Notes under the pieces: generated by a model
What the model was told of the DNA's origin: nothing
Database searches by the model: none
The model's input: the letters and a program-made list of their open reading frames with translations, nothing else
Position numbers and translations under genes: made by a program
Shown: piece after piece, positions 17,708-26,427 of the stretch
Numbering within the stretch: position 1 is the first letter of the stretch
Layout: each line of letters starts with the position of its first letter
From: HyVt-477 sp965224605
GTDB taxonomy: Bacteria; Pseudomonadota; Gammaproteobacteria; Thiotrichales; Thiotrichaceae
Length of the DNA stretch: 64,000 bases
Assembly (NCBI GenBank): GCA_965224605.1
Contig: CBDCZP010000016.1
Span: 22,383 to 86,382, forward strand
Direction: 5' to 3'

Positions 17708-17888
17708 TGTAGGTCGGATAAGGAACGCCATCCGACAAGCTGCTGAATTAACAGTTCTTTGTCGTATGGCGCTCGGCAATTGCTCCTCGACTTTTAGTTC
17801 CAGACAAAGTCTACCTTCTACATCCATGTAGGCGTGCTTTGCCCTACTACGGTACATCCATGTACCTATATCGCTTATGCGACCTACA
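17708..17888. repeat. MITE/REP-like element with terminal inverted repeats
   Basis: TGTAGGTCG at 17708-17716 and its exact complement CGACCTACA at 17880-17888 bound 181 bases containing inner palindromes: GTCGGAT ... ATCCGAC near the left end, and TACATCCATGTA-type repeats. It fills most of the 349-base gap between the DUF697 gene and the methyltransferase fragment. Open frames across it (for example a 92-residue minus-strand frame) are not genes. Confidence 0.5.
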
Positions 17889-17967
17889 TTCATCTTTTAC
17901 AACACCCTCTTGCCGCTGCTCGGTTTTTTATTCTAAATAACTGCGGTATCAAGTGCCTAACAAACCC

Positions 17968-18309
17968 TCATTGCTTACGCATCACCATATAAGCATGCAC
18001 ATAATCCATCCCATGCTGATCGGGGGCTTTAACAACCTCTGCGTGATAAGCGTCGTAATACCGCTCAATAATCGTCTGACGCGCTTCAAGGGATCGTTGT
18101 TCAGACAACCCGCTGAAAAGGGTATTTTCTGTCCAAGAACGCAAGGTGGGAATATACGCAGTCGCAAATTGGGTCGCATCCCATTCACCTGCCTGAAAAC
18201 GTGCTGCGTAGGGACATTTTATAACCTTTGTCGTTATTTTCTCCAACCGTAAACCGACTTGATAGGCCACACCCTTGGGCTTTGCAAAAGGTGCTTGGCA
18301 TTCTTCCAC
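17968..18309 (-). pseudogene. C-terminal fragment of a probable SAM-dependent methyltransferase
   Basis: About 113 residues with no SAM-binding part. The frame reads upstream as YYRTVEECQAPF, then GVAYQVGLRLEKI, CPYAARF, a YIPTLRSW segment and HGMDYVHAYMVMRK. I read this as the C-terminal half of a carboxyl-methyltransferase-like protein, but from memory of the family only. No N-terminal half is found upstream, where the SnoaL fragments begin, so the gene appears truncated. Confidence 0.4.
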
Positions 18310-18345
18310 GGTACGATAATATTGTGGCGTTCACTCAGTCCAGTA

Positions 18346-18651
18346 TTAAAACTTTCCGTTATCGTTTTTCCATTCATCTCTCGGAGGAATTTCTTCGGTA
18401 GTATCCCAATGCTCAACAATTTTTCCATTTGAAATTCGAAAAAGATCATAGAATGCGGAATGTGCAGCATTAAATGAACCTTCGCTAACAGAAAGTACAA
18501 AGTTCCCTTCAGCTAGAATACGATGATTTTTTTTGTACTCTCTCATGTTAATACTGTTTGACGCATGTTCAGATAATATTTTGTGAAATAAAGACAAATT
18601 ATCAGTGATAAGAGGGTTATGCTCGATGTATAAAGAGTTGCATAAGTCCAT
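18346..18651 (-). pseudogene. SnoaL-like/NTF2-fold protein, C-terminal half of a split gene
   Basis: A 101-residue frame with SLYIEHNPLI at the start and FYDLFRISNGKIVEHWDTTEEIPP near the end, the SnoaL-like pattern. An in-frame stop lies just before its ATG. Its beginning continues directly from the end of the upstream ORF (which stops at DENHY), as if about 75-95 extra bases split one two-domain gene. SnoaL-like proteins are small cone-shaped enzymes or binding proteins. Confidence 0.55.
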
Positions 18652-18724
18652 TCAGTAACTAAACCATGAAAGCTTACAATCACACGAGGTTTTCTAGAAA
18701 AAGCTGAATATACTTTTGCAACTA

Positions 18725-19252
18725 TTAATAATGGTTTTCATCTATATAGTCTTTTAGAGTATCAAGTTGATCATCAATAAGAACCTCATTAACAAAAGAG
18801 CTTACAATATCTCTGTTGACTTCAGTTTTATCGAAATCGATTACTTGGGTTGATCCATCAACCATCGTGTGCCCAGAAGAGTTTGGTCCCTGTCTATGTT
18901 GAATATTATCCCAATGCTCGACGGTTTGGTCACCTTCAAACCTAAAGAATTCAAATCCAATATTTGAATTAGAAAAGTCATATTCAGTATGGGCGAAGAT
19001 GTAATCGCCATCTTCGAAGACACGAACAATATTGACGCGTGGACTACTTTTGGATAAGCGCTTGAATAATGTAGCCAAGCCTTCACCACCCTCGTGTGTT
19101 TGTGGGTTGTGCTGAATGTATTTATTCTGATTAACTACAGCTACTGATGATGCATCACCAGTTTCTATCCCTTTCAGTAACGCACAAATTTGTTTCTTTC
19201 TATTTAACATATCAGCTATTAGTGAATACTCTCTTGATAAATGCGTTTCCAC
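18725..19252 (-). CDS. SnoaL-like/NTF2-fold protein, N-terminal half of a split gene
   Basis: A 175-residue protein. The SnoaL-like domain is seen in KYIQHNPQTHEGGEGL, FAHTEYDF, GFEFFRFEGDQTVEHWDNIQ; the C-terminus (VNRDIVSSFVNEVLIDDQ...DENHY) is the start of a second such domain, whose remainder is at 18346-18651. So this is probably the first half of a two-domain protein, split by a short insertion. It overlaps the membrane-protein gene upstream by 34 bases. Function unknown. Confidence 0.6.
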   Translation of the reverse strand: METHLSREYSLIADMLNRKKQICALLKGIETGDASSVAVVNQNKYIQHNPQTHEGGEGLATLFKRLSKSSPRVNIVRVFEDGDYIFAHTEYDFSNSNIGFEFFRFEGDQTVEHWDNIQHRQGPNSSGHTMVDGSTQVIDFDKTEVNRDIVSSFVNEVLIDDQLDTLKDYIDENHY

Positions 19253-19629
19253 AAATACCCAAGGGCAAGTAGAGCAGGAATAATAAGTATAACTATCACC
19301 ATTGGTACGCTTGATTTAATGACTTCAACATTTAAGGCATATACTGTAATAACATCAGATAGGTCGGTCAACACCCTAACAATTAATATAACAAGTAACG
19401 CTTTGTGACTCCTAAGGAGTAATGCAATTATTATCCCAAGAGCTGCAGTTACGTTTCTAGTAATATAAAGTTGCGTCACATAGTCCAATTCGGAAACTCC
19501 GGGTATAAAATTTCCTGGGTTCATTGCCGTTCCAGCCGAGAAGAAAAGGACTAAACCAATTTGAACAAGTACGACTATCCATACCCAAATGGGTAAGAAC
19601 TTTTTGCTGTGATCATTTCTGTTATTCAT
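19219..19629 (-). CDS. small four-helix membrane protein
   Basis: A 136-residue protein with about four hydrophobic helices (near residues 12-30, 50-70, 75-95 and 108-128). The ribosome site AAAGGTAA precedes ATG 19629. It overlaps the downstream SnoaL-like gene by 34 bases, which suggests co-transcription. The family is not recognised with confidence; it resembles small DUF membrane proteins found beside SnoaL-like genes. Confidence 0.55.
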   Translation of the reverse strand: MNNRNDHSKKFLPIWVWIVVLVQIGLVLFFSAGTAMNPGNFIPGVSELDYVTQLYITRNVTAALGIIIALLLRSHKALLVILIVRVLTDLSDVITVYALNVEVIKSSVPMVIVILIIPALLALGYLWKRIYQESIH

Positions 19630-19777
19630 GATAATTACCTTTAATTAATAGTTTGTGAGTGTACAGAATAATATTATCTAGTTCTTGCGAGGGCAGAATA
19701 CACAATTTGTTCATTTCTCAGGTTTTTCGCTAAGCCTCCCTTTCTGGACGCTTGCTAAGGACTGAGGATTGAATAAG

Positions 19778-21781
19778 TTAAGTAGATGGTTTTGGTTGAA
19801 AGCTTTGTATAGGATCATTCTCCTGTGTTCTTTGGATCGGCTTTTTAGGTGTGGATTTTGAGAGCTGCAAGCCAGTTATGAAGGCCAGGCTATACAGCAG
19901 GCTGGATTGAACCGGGCCGAAACCCAGCAACGGCACTGCCAAGGCATTGGTTGCTCCAAAACCAATCCATAAACTCATGCTTTTGCCCAGACCCTTATGC
20001 AGATGGATTGCCATATCAAACAGGTTATCAAACGGAGCGAGGCTATCTTCCAGCATTATAATCTGGGCCACTTCACTGGTCAGAGCCGAAGCACTGCTAA
20101 GACATATTGAGACGTTAGCCTGTTTCATGGCAATCGCATCATTCAGACCGTCGCCTACAAAACAGACCCGGTGACCCTGGTCTTGTAATTGTTTGATCAA
20201 GGCGGCCTTGTCCTCTGGCAACACCTCGCTATAAGCAGCATCCAGTTTCAACTGCATGGCGAGTCGTTCAGTAGGAGCTTGCTGGTCGCCTGAAACGATA
20301 GCCAGTTGTTCGAATCCGCGTTTTCGTAAAGAGCTGATAAGCTGGGGGACTTCTGGACGTAATCGAGGATGCAGTTCAAGTGCACCTGCTATATTACCAT
20401 TGACTGAAACCAGTATAAAAGTGTGTCCGGCAGCGTGATGCATGGCTGACTCAATCTCTTCCGGCAAGGTCTCATTGCCGCTTGACTGCTGAATAAAACG
20501 CTGGCTTCCGACCCTTATCTCTTGACCTTCAATGGTTACTGTAACACCCATTCCCAGATCATAGCTGCTGTTGCTGACTTCAGGTAATGGTAGGGTTTGT
20601 TCAACGGCTTTATCCACGATAGCCTTCGCAACGGGGTGTTCTTGACGTTGCTCCGCTGCGGCAGCTAAAGAGAGCAAAGTGTCTGCATCGTATTCTGCAC
20701 AGGTAATAACGTTAGCTACTTCCTGATGGCTCTGGGTCAGCGTACCGGTTTTATCGAACAGGATAATATCAATATTTGGGAGCTCTTCCAGCACACGACC
20801 ATCTTTGATAAAGACACCTTGTTGGGTGATCCATCGCATATGCGCGGCTGTCTGCACAGACAGCATGGAACGCACCGTATTCAGTGGCGCACTGAACAGC
20901 AAAGCCAATGCAGAACTTACGCTAATAACGGGAGCAAGGGCGGCGCTGCCGATCATTAGTGGAAGCGCGACTTGGTCTGCCCAAGCTTCGCCTTTGAGTT
21001 GTAATTGTGTTTTGTAATCTCGGGTCTGAAGCAGCAGGGTATTGAGTTTATCAATCCGAGTTTGTTCGCCACTGTGCTGTGCTTTGATGACGATGCGTCC
21101 ACTGAGTACAATCGTGGCGGCCATGACAAAATCATTGACGGTTTTTTCCAGTGGATTCGCTTCCCCCGTCAAGGCTTGTTGGTCGATCAGGGCGCTCCCC
21201 ATGCTGATAACCCCATCTACAGGGATGGCTTCACCCGTGGTGACGATCACGGCATCACCCGCCTGGATCTGTGTCAGTGGTATTTGTTTCTCGATTGCAC
21301 CGCTGATAACCCAGACAGTTTCAGGTGCCTGATGATAGGTCATGGCTGCTAGGCGGGCTGAATCTTCACGGCTTTGTGCAACCAGGTAACTACTAACGTG
21401 GTAAACCACATTATGCATCGCAGCAGCGAAATTATTGTTAATGCCGATCAGTAGTACCGTCACGAAAGCACTGTAGCTATCATTGGTGATTTTTTTGTCC
21501 GTGCGTAAGGTTTGAATGGCACGTTCTATAATAGGGGCTGTGTTATAGCTGATGATTCCAATACTGAGCAGTGTCAGAGGTGGGTAGATAAAGTAGCCTA
21601 CGGAAACCATAGCGGCCGAAGCGCCACTAATTTTCGCATGATGCAGGTGTTCATGTCTTTTAGGTTCATCATCTGCTGGTGTCACTTCCTGGTTTTTTGG
21701 TGTACGGCGAGTCTGTAGTGCTTCTATTATCTGTTTTCCTAGATAGACACCTGCCAAAATGCCCATGCTGCTTAATAGCAT
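19778..21781 (-). CDS. P1B-like P-type ATPase without the CPx motif
   Basis: A 667-residue ATPase with no heavy-metal-binding domain. An N-terminal membrane helix (MGILAGVYLG region) is followed by a polar linker with HEHLHHAK, more membrane helices, then the actuator motif LTGEANP, DKTGTLTQS near residue 341, QEHPVAKAI in the nucleotide domain and the hinge GDGLNDAIAMK. The helix ahead of the phosphorylation site reads LLFSAPLNTVRSML with no Cys-Pro motif. Start ATG 21781 has GGAG about 10 bases upstream. It follows the TAXI-DUF697 gene by 115 bases on the same strand, repeating the ATPase/DUF697 pairing seen elsewhere here. Cargo unknown. Confidence 0.85.
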   Translation of the reverse strand: MLLSSMGILAGVYLGKQIIEALQTRRTPKNQEVTPADDEPKRHEHLHHAKISGASAAMVSVGYFIYPPLTLLSIGIISYNTAPIIERAIQTLRTDKKITNDSYSAFVTVLLIGINNNFAAAMHNVVYHVSSYLVAQSREDSARLAAMTYHQAPETVWVISGAIEKQIPLTQIQAGDAVIVTTGEAIPVDGVISMGSALIDQQALTGEANPLEKTVNDFVMAATIVLSGRIVIKAQHSGEQTRIDKLNTLLLQTRDYKTQLQLKGEAWADQVALPLMIGSAALAPVISVSSALALLFSAPLNTVRSMLSVQTAAHMRWITQQGVFIKDGRVLEELPNIDIILFDKTGTLTQSHQEVANVITCAEYDADTLLSLAAAAEQRQEHPVAKAIVDKAVEQTLPLPEVSNSSYDLGMGVTVTIEGQEIRVGSQRFIQQSSGNETLPEEIESAMHHAAGHTFILVSVNGNIAGALELHPRLRPEVPQLISSLRKRGFEQLAIVSGDQQAPTERLAMQLKLDAAYSEVLPEDKAALIKQLQDQGHRVCFVGDGLNDAIAMKQANVSICLSSASALTSEVAQIIMLEDSLAPFDNLFDMAIHLHKGLGKSMSLWIGFGATNALAVPLLGFGPVQSSLLYSLAFITGLQLSKSTPKKPIQRTQENDPIQSFQPKPST

Positions 21782-21896
21782 AGTAATGTAACTCCAGATT
21801 TTTGTAGAGTGATAAGCATATTCAATATTTGTCTGCTGTTGCTTGTCCGAAGAATCTGTTCTCGTATCTCACAAGCTATCAGCTACCTACTCCTAT

Positions 21897-24578
21897 CTAA
21901 CCCGCAGACTCATCCATTGTATTCGCATTGATAGCCAAACCTGACTTGACGGCTTGTTGGAATGGTTGACGTTGTAGTCTGACATCGAAATCGTGTAGTT
22001 TTCCACCGTTTTCGAAGTGTCTGATAAATACGTGCCCCGTTGCATATATCATAGCAGCTGATAATGCTGATAAGCTGGCGCTACCGCCGATAGTGCCGAT
22101 ACCCGGAACGACCTTGGTCAGACTGCTTAAACCCATAATAGCGGTGGTGGGTAGCGATCCACCCAGCATGGAAACCAGTAGGGATCTCCCCTTTTTTTTG
22201 TCAAAATCAATGCTGTAATGGTCACTGAGGCTGTGTAATAAATTCAGTTGCGTACCCGTAAGGGCAGCGACATCCAGAAGGGGTACGGGTATTACACTAA
22301 AGGCCATTGCTGCTGCCATGTGTTTCCTGACGATACGGTTAGCCTGTTGGTGTCTTTCTTTGTCAGTAGCTGGCGTTTTTTCGGTCACAAGCCGGGTTGT
22401 AGCTAGATCATTATCCTGAGTGTTTGGTATTTCTGTTGAGGCTTTAGTGTCTTTGTGTGAGGTTGTTTTTGGCTCGGGTGTTTGTTGAGCATTCATTGTT
22501 GTTTGAGTATCTGTGTGAGCAGATGGCGTTGGTTTACTATTTTTCTTTTTCCAGAGTTTTAGGTTTACTTTAGCCGTTAGTTGTTTAAGAGCAGCAGGTA
22601 TGTTCGTTATCTTTTGTGGGCTCTCATCAATGGTGTGTTGAGTTTGTTTATTAAGTGGATTGACCTTCTGTTTTATTGTTGACCCTAGTATCCCTATCTT
22701 GCTCCATAGCTTACTGATTAACTGCCAGACTAATGATTGTTGTATTCTTGTTTTTTGTTTTTGTTTTTGTTTTTTCTTTTTATTATGTTGTATATCTTTT
22801 TCAGGTAACGGTTGCTTTTTTCTCTTCCAAAATTTTAGTCTACTCTTTTGACCTGCTGTGTTGTCTAATAATTTAGAACAAGTCGCTTTTTTTCGCTGTT
22901 TTATTGATACCTTGGAGATAGTGTCTTTAGCAGCGGCCTGATAATGCTTTTTTTGAGAATTTGTTCGTGGGTTTTGACCTTGCGATGTTGTGGCTAGCAC
23001 TTGACTAGCAGACCGCTCGGGTATGATACGTTCTTGTGCCAGCTTTATATCTGATGGATTATCGAGTTGCTCGGAAGTAGGAGATAGCCGTTCTACATTT
23101 TTTGGGATATGACCTATGATCCTGATGATTTCTGGACTGGGCTGTGTTTTTAAATGCCTTTCTTTGTATGCATGAGCGGTTTCGTCAATGTGCTGTTCAT
23201 GCTCACTAATGACAGAGACTTTTGCAGTCTTGTCAGCAACAAGAACAGAATCAGGTTGCCTGTTTATTTCTTCTTTACTGTCAGACGAGCTGATCAAAAA
23301 GACTTGTCTTTCTTTCAAACGGTTGAGGATATGGTCGGTATGTGTGCGTAACTCATAGAACTCCGACATATGAGAAAGGGGTACAGTCACTTCTTTGGCT
23401 AGTGCACTATGTAGCTTGGTCAACTTGTCGATTTCCTGATCAATGACTTTATAATCAAAACTGTCAAGTTGACGATCAACTTCGTTCAGCTCCTTGTACC
23501 AGCGGTACGTTTTGGAACGGATACGCCAGTTGTAAAGTGGTAATATGCTCTTAAACAGAGGAATCAGAAGGGCTATCAGAGGGATCAACAAGATTTTTAG
23601 TTGATCCAGTTTGCTGGCAATTGAGAACGGGAAAATATTTTCCAGCCATGAAGGACCTTGTTGCAAATACTGTTCAGCATCGGGATGAATCGGAATTTCA
23701 AGATGCTCGATAGAGGGAAATTGTCGGGCTTTTTCAAACATCCCAGGTTTATTATGGATATAAATAGCTTCTCTGCTTAGCAAGCGAACAGGGTCAGAAT
23801 GAAGATCTTTTACAGCCACCAGTGCTGCTGTTGCTGAGAGTAAAACCGTTTCCTTCTCCGGGATATTTTTTTGTAAGTCCAACAATCCTTCGCCGACTAT
23901 CAGGCTACTTAGAAAAGGGTAACGACTGGTATAGGCTTTTGCATGGCGCTGAAAGTTCATGATGGCAATATCAGCATTGCTAGCCAGCACAGAGATAACT
24001 TCAGCCTTGGGGGACATAACAAAGAAGGCAGCGTCGATCTCCCCGTTTTCTAATTGCTTGCGGGCATCTTCAACGTTTAAACCCAATAATGTCGTATTAT
24101 CAGCCGTGATTCCGTTGTCGGTGAGTAGCTGAGATATCAAGGCGCGTGATCCACTGCCTTCCTGCCCGATAGCGAGACGCTTGCCACGTAATTCCTGTAG
24201 GTAGTTGATGGTTTTCAAGTCTTTCCGGTAGAAAACCCACAAAGGCTCATAAAACAGACTGGCGATGGAATGCAGGGTTTCTTTTGCATTATCATTAGCT
24301 ACACCGCCTTGTACAAAGCCCAGATCGACCTTGCCATCTTGTAACAGTTGCAATACTTCTACTGATCCGGCGGTAGTTTGTATAATAAGATCAACACCTT
24401 CTTTTTTTAGCCTTTGTTGATATTCTTGTGCGTATTGATAATAAGCACCTTCTTTACTTCCGGTAGCGATACGCAATGACGAGGGTGCAGCAGCAGGAAC
24501 GAATTGGTAGGCCACGTAGAAACCCGCTACAAGAATGGCAATAATGGGCAACCAGATCTTACAGAATTCACATTTCAT
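21897..24578 (-). CDS. TAXI-family solute receptor fused to a DUF697 domain
   Basis: Start taken as ATG 24578 (MKCEFCKIWLP...), which gives a clean membrane anchor; a frame to 24674 would run into the promoter site. Of about 893 residues, the first 30 are the anchor and about 35-300 are a TAXI-type TRAP solute-binding domain (SSLRIATGSKEGAYYQYA, DLGFVQGGVA, IGQEGSGSR). A membrane helix near 325-345 follows, then a cytoplasmic helical region, about 300 residues of Lys/Gln/Thr-rich low-complexity sequence, and at about 755-880 a DUF697 domain (VIPVPLLDVAALTGTQLNLL, VPGIGTIGGSASL, FIRHFENGG). No TRAP membrane subunits are nearby. The protein may sense a periplasmic ligand and pass this to the DUF697 part. 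Confidence 0.8.
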   Translation of the reverse strand: MKCEFCKIWLPIIAILVAGFYVAYQFVPAAAPSSLRIATGSKEGAYYQYAQEYQQRLKKEGVDLIIQTTAGSVEVLQLLQDGKVDLGFVQGGVANDNAKETLHSIASLFYEPLWVFYRKDLKTINYLQELRGKRLAIGQEGSGSRALISQLLTDNGITADNTTLLGLNVEDARKQLENGEIDAAFFVMSPKAEVISVLASNADIAIMNFQRHAKAYTSRYPFLSSLIVGEGLLDLQKNIPEKETVLLSATAALVAVKDLHSDPVRLLSREAIYIHNKPGMFEKARQFPSIEHLEIPIHPDAEQYLQQGPSWLENIFPFSIASKLDQLKILLIPLIALLIPLFKSILPLYNWRIRSKTYRWYKELNEVDRQLDSFDYKVIDQEIDKLTKLHSALAKEVTVPLSHMSEFYELRTHTDHILNRLKERQVFLISSSDSKEEINRQPDSVLVADKTAKVSVISEHEQHIDETAHAYKERHLKTQPSPEIIRIIGHIPKNVERLSPTSEQLDNPSDIKLAQERIIPERSASQVLATTSQGQNPRTNSQKKHYQAAAKDTISKVSIKQRKKATCSKLLDNTAGQKSRLKFWKRKKQPLPEKDIQHNKKKKQKQKQKTRIQQSLVWQLISKLWSKIGILGSTIKQKVNPLNKQTQHTIDESPQKITNIPAALKQLTAKVNLKLWKKKNSKPTPSAHTDTQTTMNAQQTPEPKTTSHKDTKASTEIPNTQDNDLATTRLVTEKTPATDKERHQQANRIVRKHMAAAMAFSVIPVPLLDVAALTGTQLNLLHSLSDHYSIDFDKKKGRSLLVSMLGGSLPTTAIMGLSSLTKVVPGIGTIGGSASLSALSAAMIYATGHVFIRHFENGGKLHDFDVRLQRQPFQQAVKSGLAINANTMDESAG

Positions 24579-24644
24579 ATCAGTGATGTCTTGATGTCTT
24601 TGTGGAGGGCGTATTCTTACTGTAGCATTAACACTAGATAAATT

Positions 24645-24663
24645 AATGTTAAGAAATGTTATC
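24645..24663 (-). promoter_or_regulatory. TTAACAT direct-repeat site A
   Basis: On the minus strand ATAACAT-TTC-TTAACAT, two copies with 10-base spacing, 67 bases upstream of the TAXI-DUF697 start and on its coding strand. Similar sites occur at 30067, 34284 and 58239. The spacing suits an OmpR/PhoB-type regulator. Confidence 0.5.
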
Positions 24664-24718
24664 AAATATTCCAAATCAATTATATTGCTGGAATAATGCT
24701 AGACTTATAGTTTCTTAA

Positions 24719-24877
24719 GGAACCTCTGATTAAGTCCGGTCGAATTTTCTGAGAGGGAAAATCAGTCAGGTTTTTGATAGAAAATCTAGTAATAGTCGTC
24801 CTATTGGTTGATTTTATAGCGAAAAGCTGACTGATTTTAACCTTAGGAAAGCGACTGATGACTTGATCAGAGCTTCC
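24719..24877. mobile_element. 159-bp MITE with IS5-like ends
   Basis: GGAACCTCTGATTAAGTC at the left and GACTTGATCAGAGCTTCC at the right are inverted repeats with 2 mismatches in 18. The flanks TTAA and TTAG both fit the YTAR target of IS5-type elements. No transposase lies inside. It sits between the divergent TAXI-DUF697 and truncated ATPase genes, and may supply promoter sequence. Confidence 0.6.
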
Positions 24878-24916
24878 TTAGGGGGATTGCTATACATTCG
24901 ATCTGCGAGGTTAGTT

Positions 24917-25699
24917 ATGATTCAGCTAGGTATTTTAGTTCCATTGGCAGTCGGTGGGATAATAGGTGCGATTTGGAGAGAATACAGGAAGGGTCAGGCT
25001 TATCAATTGAGCCTTAGTGTGCCCACACTTGAGGTGGATCTTGATGGGAGTAATGAACAGGAGGAATCCAAAACATTACCCCAAAAAGCCCCTCGTGTGT
25101 TTGATGATGTGGGCGAACTTCACCACTACCAACGTGTTTCATGGTATGCATTAGCCTTTGCAGCCTCTGGGTCATGGTTTTACCCTCCTGCGGCACTTGT
25201 CAGTATGCCTTTGTTGGGCTACAACGCTTATCATTTCATGAAAATTATTCAACATTCTGATACTGCTGATCAAAAGGCACCTTTGACTATATTCGAGGTC
25301 ATTGGTGTGGCGGCTTCGCTGGCAACGGGTCGACTTATAACTACTTCCGTCGTGTTACTGTTTTCCTTTGGTACTCGCAAGCTGCTGTTACAGGCAGGCA
25401 ATATTAGCAATAATATTGGTCTTTCCCGTGCATTCAATCCAAAATTTTCTCGGGTCTGGATTCTGCGAGATGGCGCTGAAATTGAGACTTCTATCAGTGA
25501 ATTACAGGATGGGGATATTATTGTCCTGCATGCGGGCGATACCGTTGCGGTAAAAGGAAAAATTGTCGAGGGGGAGGGATTGATTCGTCAATTCAGTTTG
25601 CGTAACCAGATAAAATTTGTTCCCAAACAGGAAGGAGATAAGGTGTTTCCGTTTACTAAAGTGGAGACGGGTTGTTTGCATATTCAACCTGCGAGGTAA
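24917..25699 (+). CDS. N-terminal half of a P-type ATPase lacking the TGE motif
   Basis: ATG 24917 with GCGAGG upstream is the likely start; a TTG at 24863 falls in the MITE. About 260 residues: an N-terminal helix, a polar linker, two pairs of membrane helices (ALAFAASGSWFYPPAALVSM; VIGVAASLATGRLITTSVVLL) and an actuator domain (WILRDGAEIETSISELQDGDIIVLHAGDTVAVKGKI is split here by the reading VWILRDGAEI then ELQDGDIIVL). Where the paralogs have LTGES it reads SLRNQIK. It stops before the phosphorylation domain, so it cannot pump. Either a truncated pseudogene or a stand-alone actuator/membrane piece. It converges on the DUF697 gene 12 bases away. Confidence 0.65.
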   Translation: MIQLGILVPLAVGGIIGAIWREYRKGQAYQLSLSVPTLEVDLDGSNEQEESKTLPQKAPRVFDDVGELHHYQRVSWYALAFAASGSWFYPPAALVSMPLLGYNAYHFMKIIQHSDTADQKAPLTIFEVIGVAASLATGRLITTSVVLLFSFGTRKLLLQAGNISNNIGLSRAFNPKFSRVWILRDGAEIETSISELQDGDIIVLHAGDTVAVKGKIVEGEGLIRQFSLRNQIKFVPKQEGDKVFPFTKVETGCLHIQPAR

Positions 25700-25711
25700 C
25701 GCTTTTAGATT

Positions 25712-26191
25712 TTATTTTTCAGTTTTACTTCTTGGTTTTTCTTTACGGGATAACTCTCTGCCTTTCTCCATCTCAACATCAAACTTTTCTTTAGCTTTTT
25801 CAGGATCGAAATTTTCCAGCGTGCCACCGTTTTCGAAATGTTGCTGAAAAACCTTTCCAACTGCGTATGTCGACGCACCCGCCATCATTGCCATGCTTGT
25901 CCCACCTATCAATGATCCAATACCAGGAATCAGCTTGAGAGCGCTACCGACCATCGGAGACGCAGCTCTGGACGCTAACCCGCTCATCAGCGTCGTTAAC
26001 CAGACTTTAGCCAGATTCTTGGAGAAAGGAGTTTCGTAAAGTTTTGAAAGGCGGAACAACATCAGGCGTTGTACACCAATCAATCCTAAAGTATCTAAAA
26101 ACGGGATGGGGATAAATCCAGTCATGCTAGAGCCAAAGGCATAGTCTTTGATTAATTTATCAGCTTCAAGAGAGCGAGTATTCATGTCCAT
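25712..26191 (-). CDS. DUF697-family membrane protein
   Basis: A 159-residue protein that is almost only the DUF697 domain: FGSSMTGFIPIPFLDTLGLIGVQ is read as GFIPIPFLDTLGLIG, then LRLSKLYETPFSKN-like sequence, KLIPGIGSLIGGTSMAM, and QQHFENGGTLENFD, with a charged tail rich in Glu and Lys. It is the shortest copy here, without the N-terminal coiled coil of the 16938 copy. Convergent with the truncated ATPase gene, and divergent from the response regulator. Role unknown. Confidence 0.75.
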   Translation of the reverse strand: MDMNTRSLEADKLIKDYAFGSSMTGFIPIPFLDTLGLIGVQRLMLFRLSKLYETPFSKNLAKVWLTTLMSGLASRAASPMVGSALKLIPGIGSLIGGTSMAMMAGASTYAVGKVFQQHFENGGTLENFDPEKAKEKFDVEMEKGRELSRKEKPRSKTEK

Positions 26192-26390
26192 AACGTTATA
26201 TTGTTACCCATAATATTGATTAATTGGGTTATTCCTCAAATAATCAGCAAAATGTCTAAAAACACAGCACAAATTCAGTTTGCGTTCACATTAGATCACT
26301 TTTTTATCACAATTGCTAAGGTATTGTTGTTTTTTACAACACATAAATATTCTTTAATGACCTATAATGTCAGTCATGACCTGAATCAAG

Positions 26391-26420
26391 GTTGTTTAAG
26401 GTTGTTTAAGGTTGTTTAAG
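26391..26420 (+). repeat. three exact 10-bp tandem repeats before the response regulator
   Basis: GTTGTTTAAG is repeated three times without change, ending 7 bases before the ATG at 26428; the last AAGG also serves as ribosome site. The 10-base period suits binding by an OmpR-type dimer (autoregulation) or could be a slippage-prone leader. Confidence 0.6.
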
Positions 26421-26427
26421 GATATAG

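Noticed and set aside
17615..17893. 92-residue open frame on the minus strand
   Set aside because: It coincides with the MITE-like element; its sequence comes from palindromic repeat DNA.
26391..26420. 10-bp repeats as a CRISPR or attachment site
   Set aside because: Only three adjacent copies, no spacers and no integrase or tRNA nearby.
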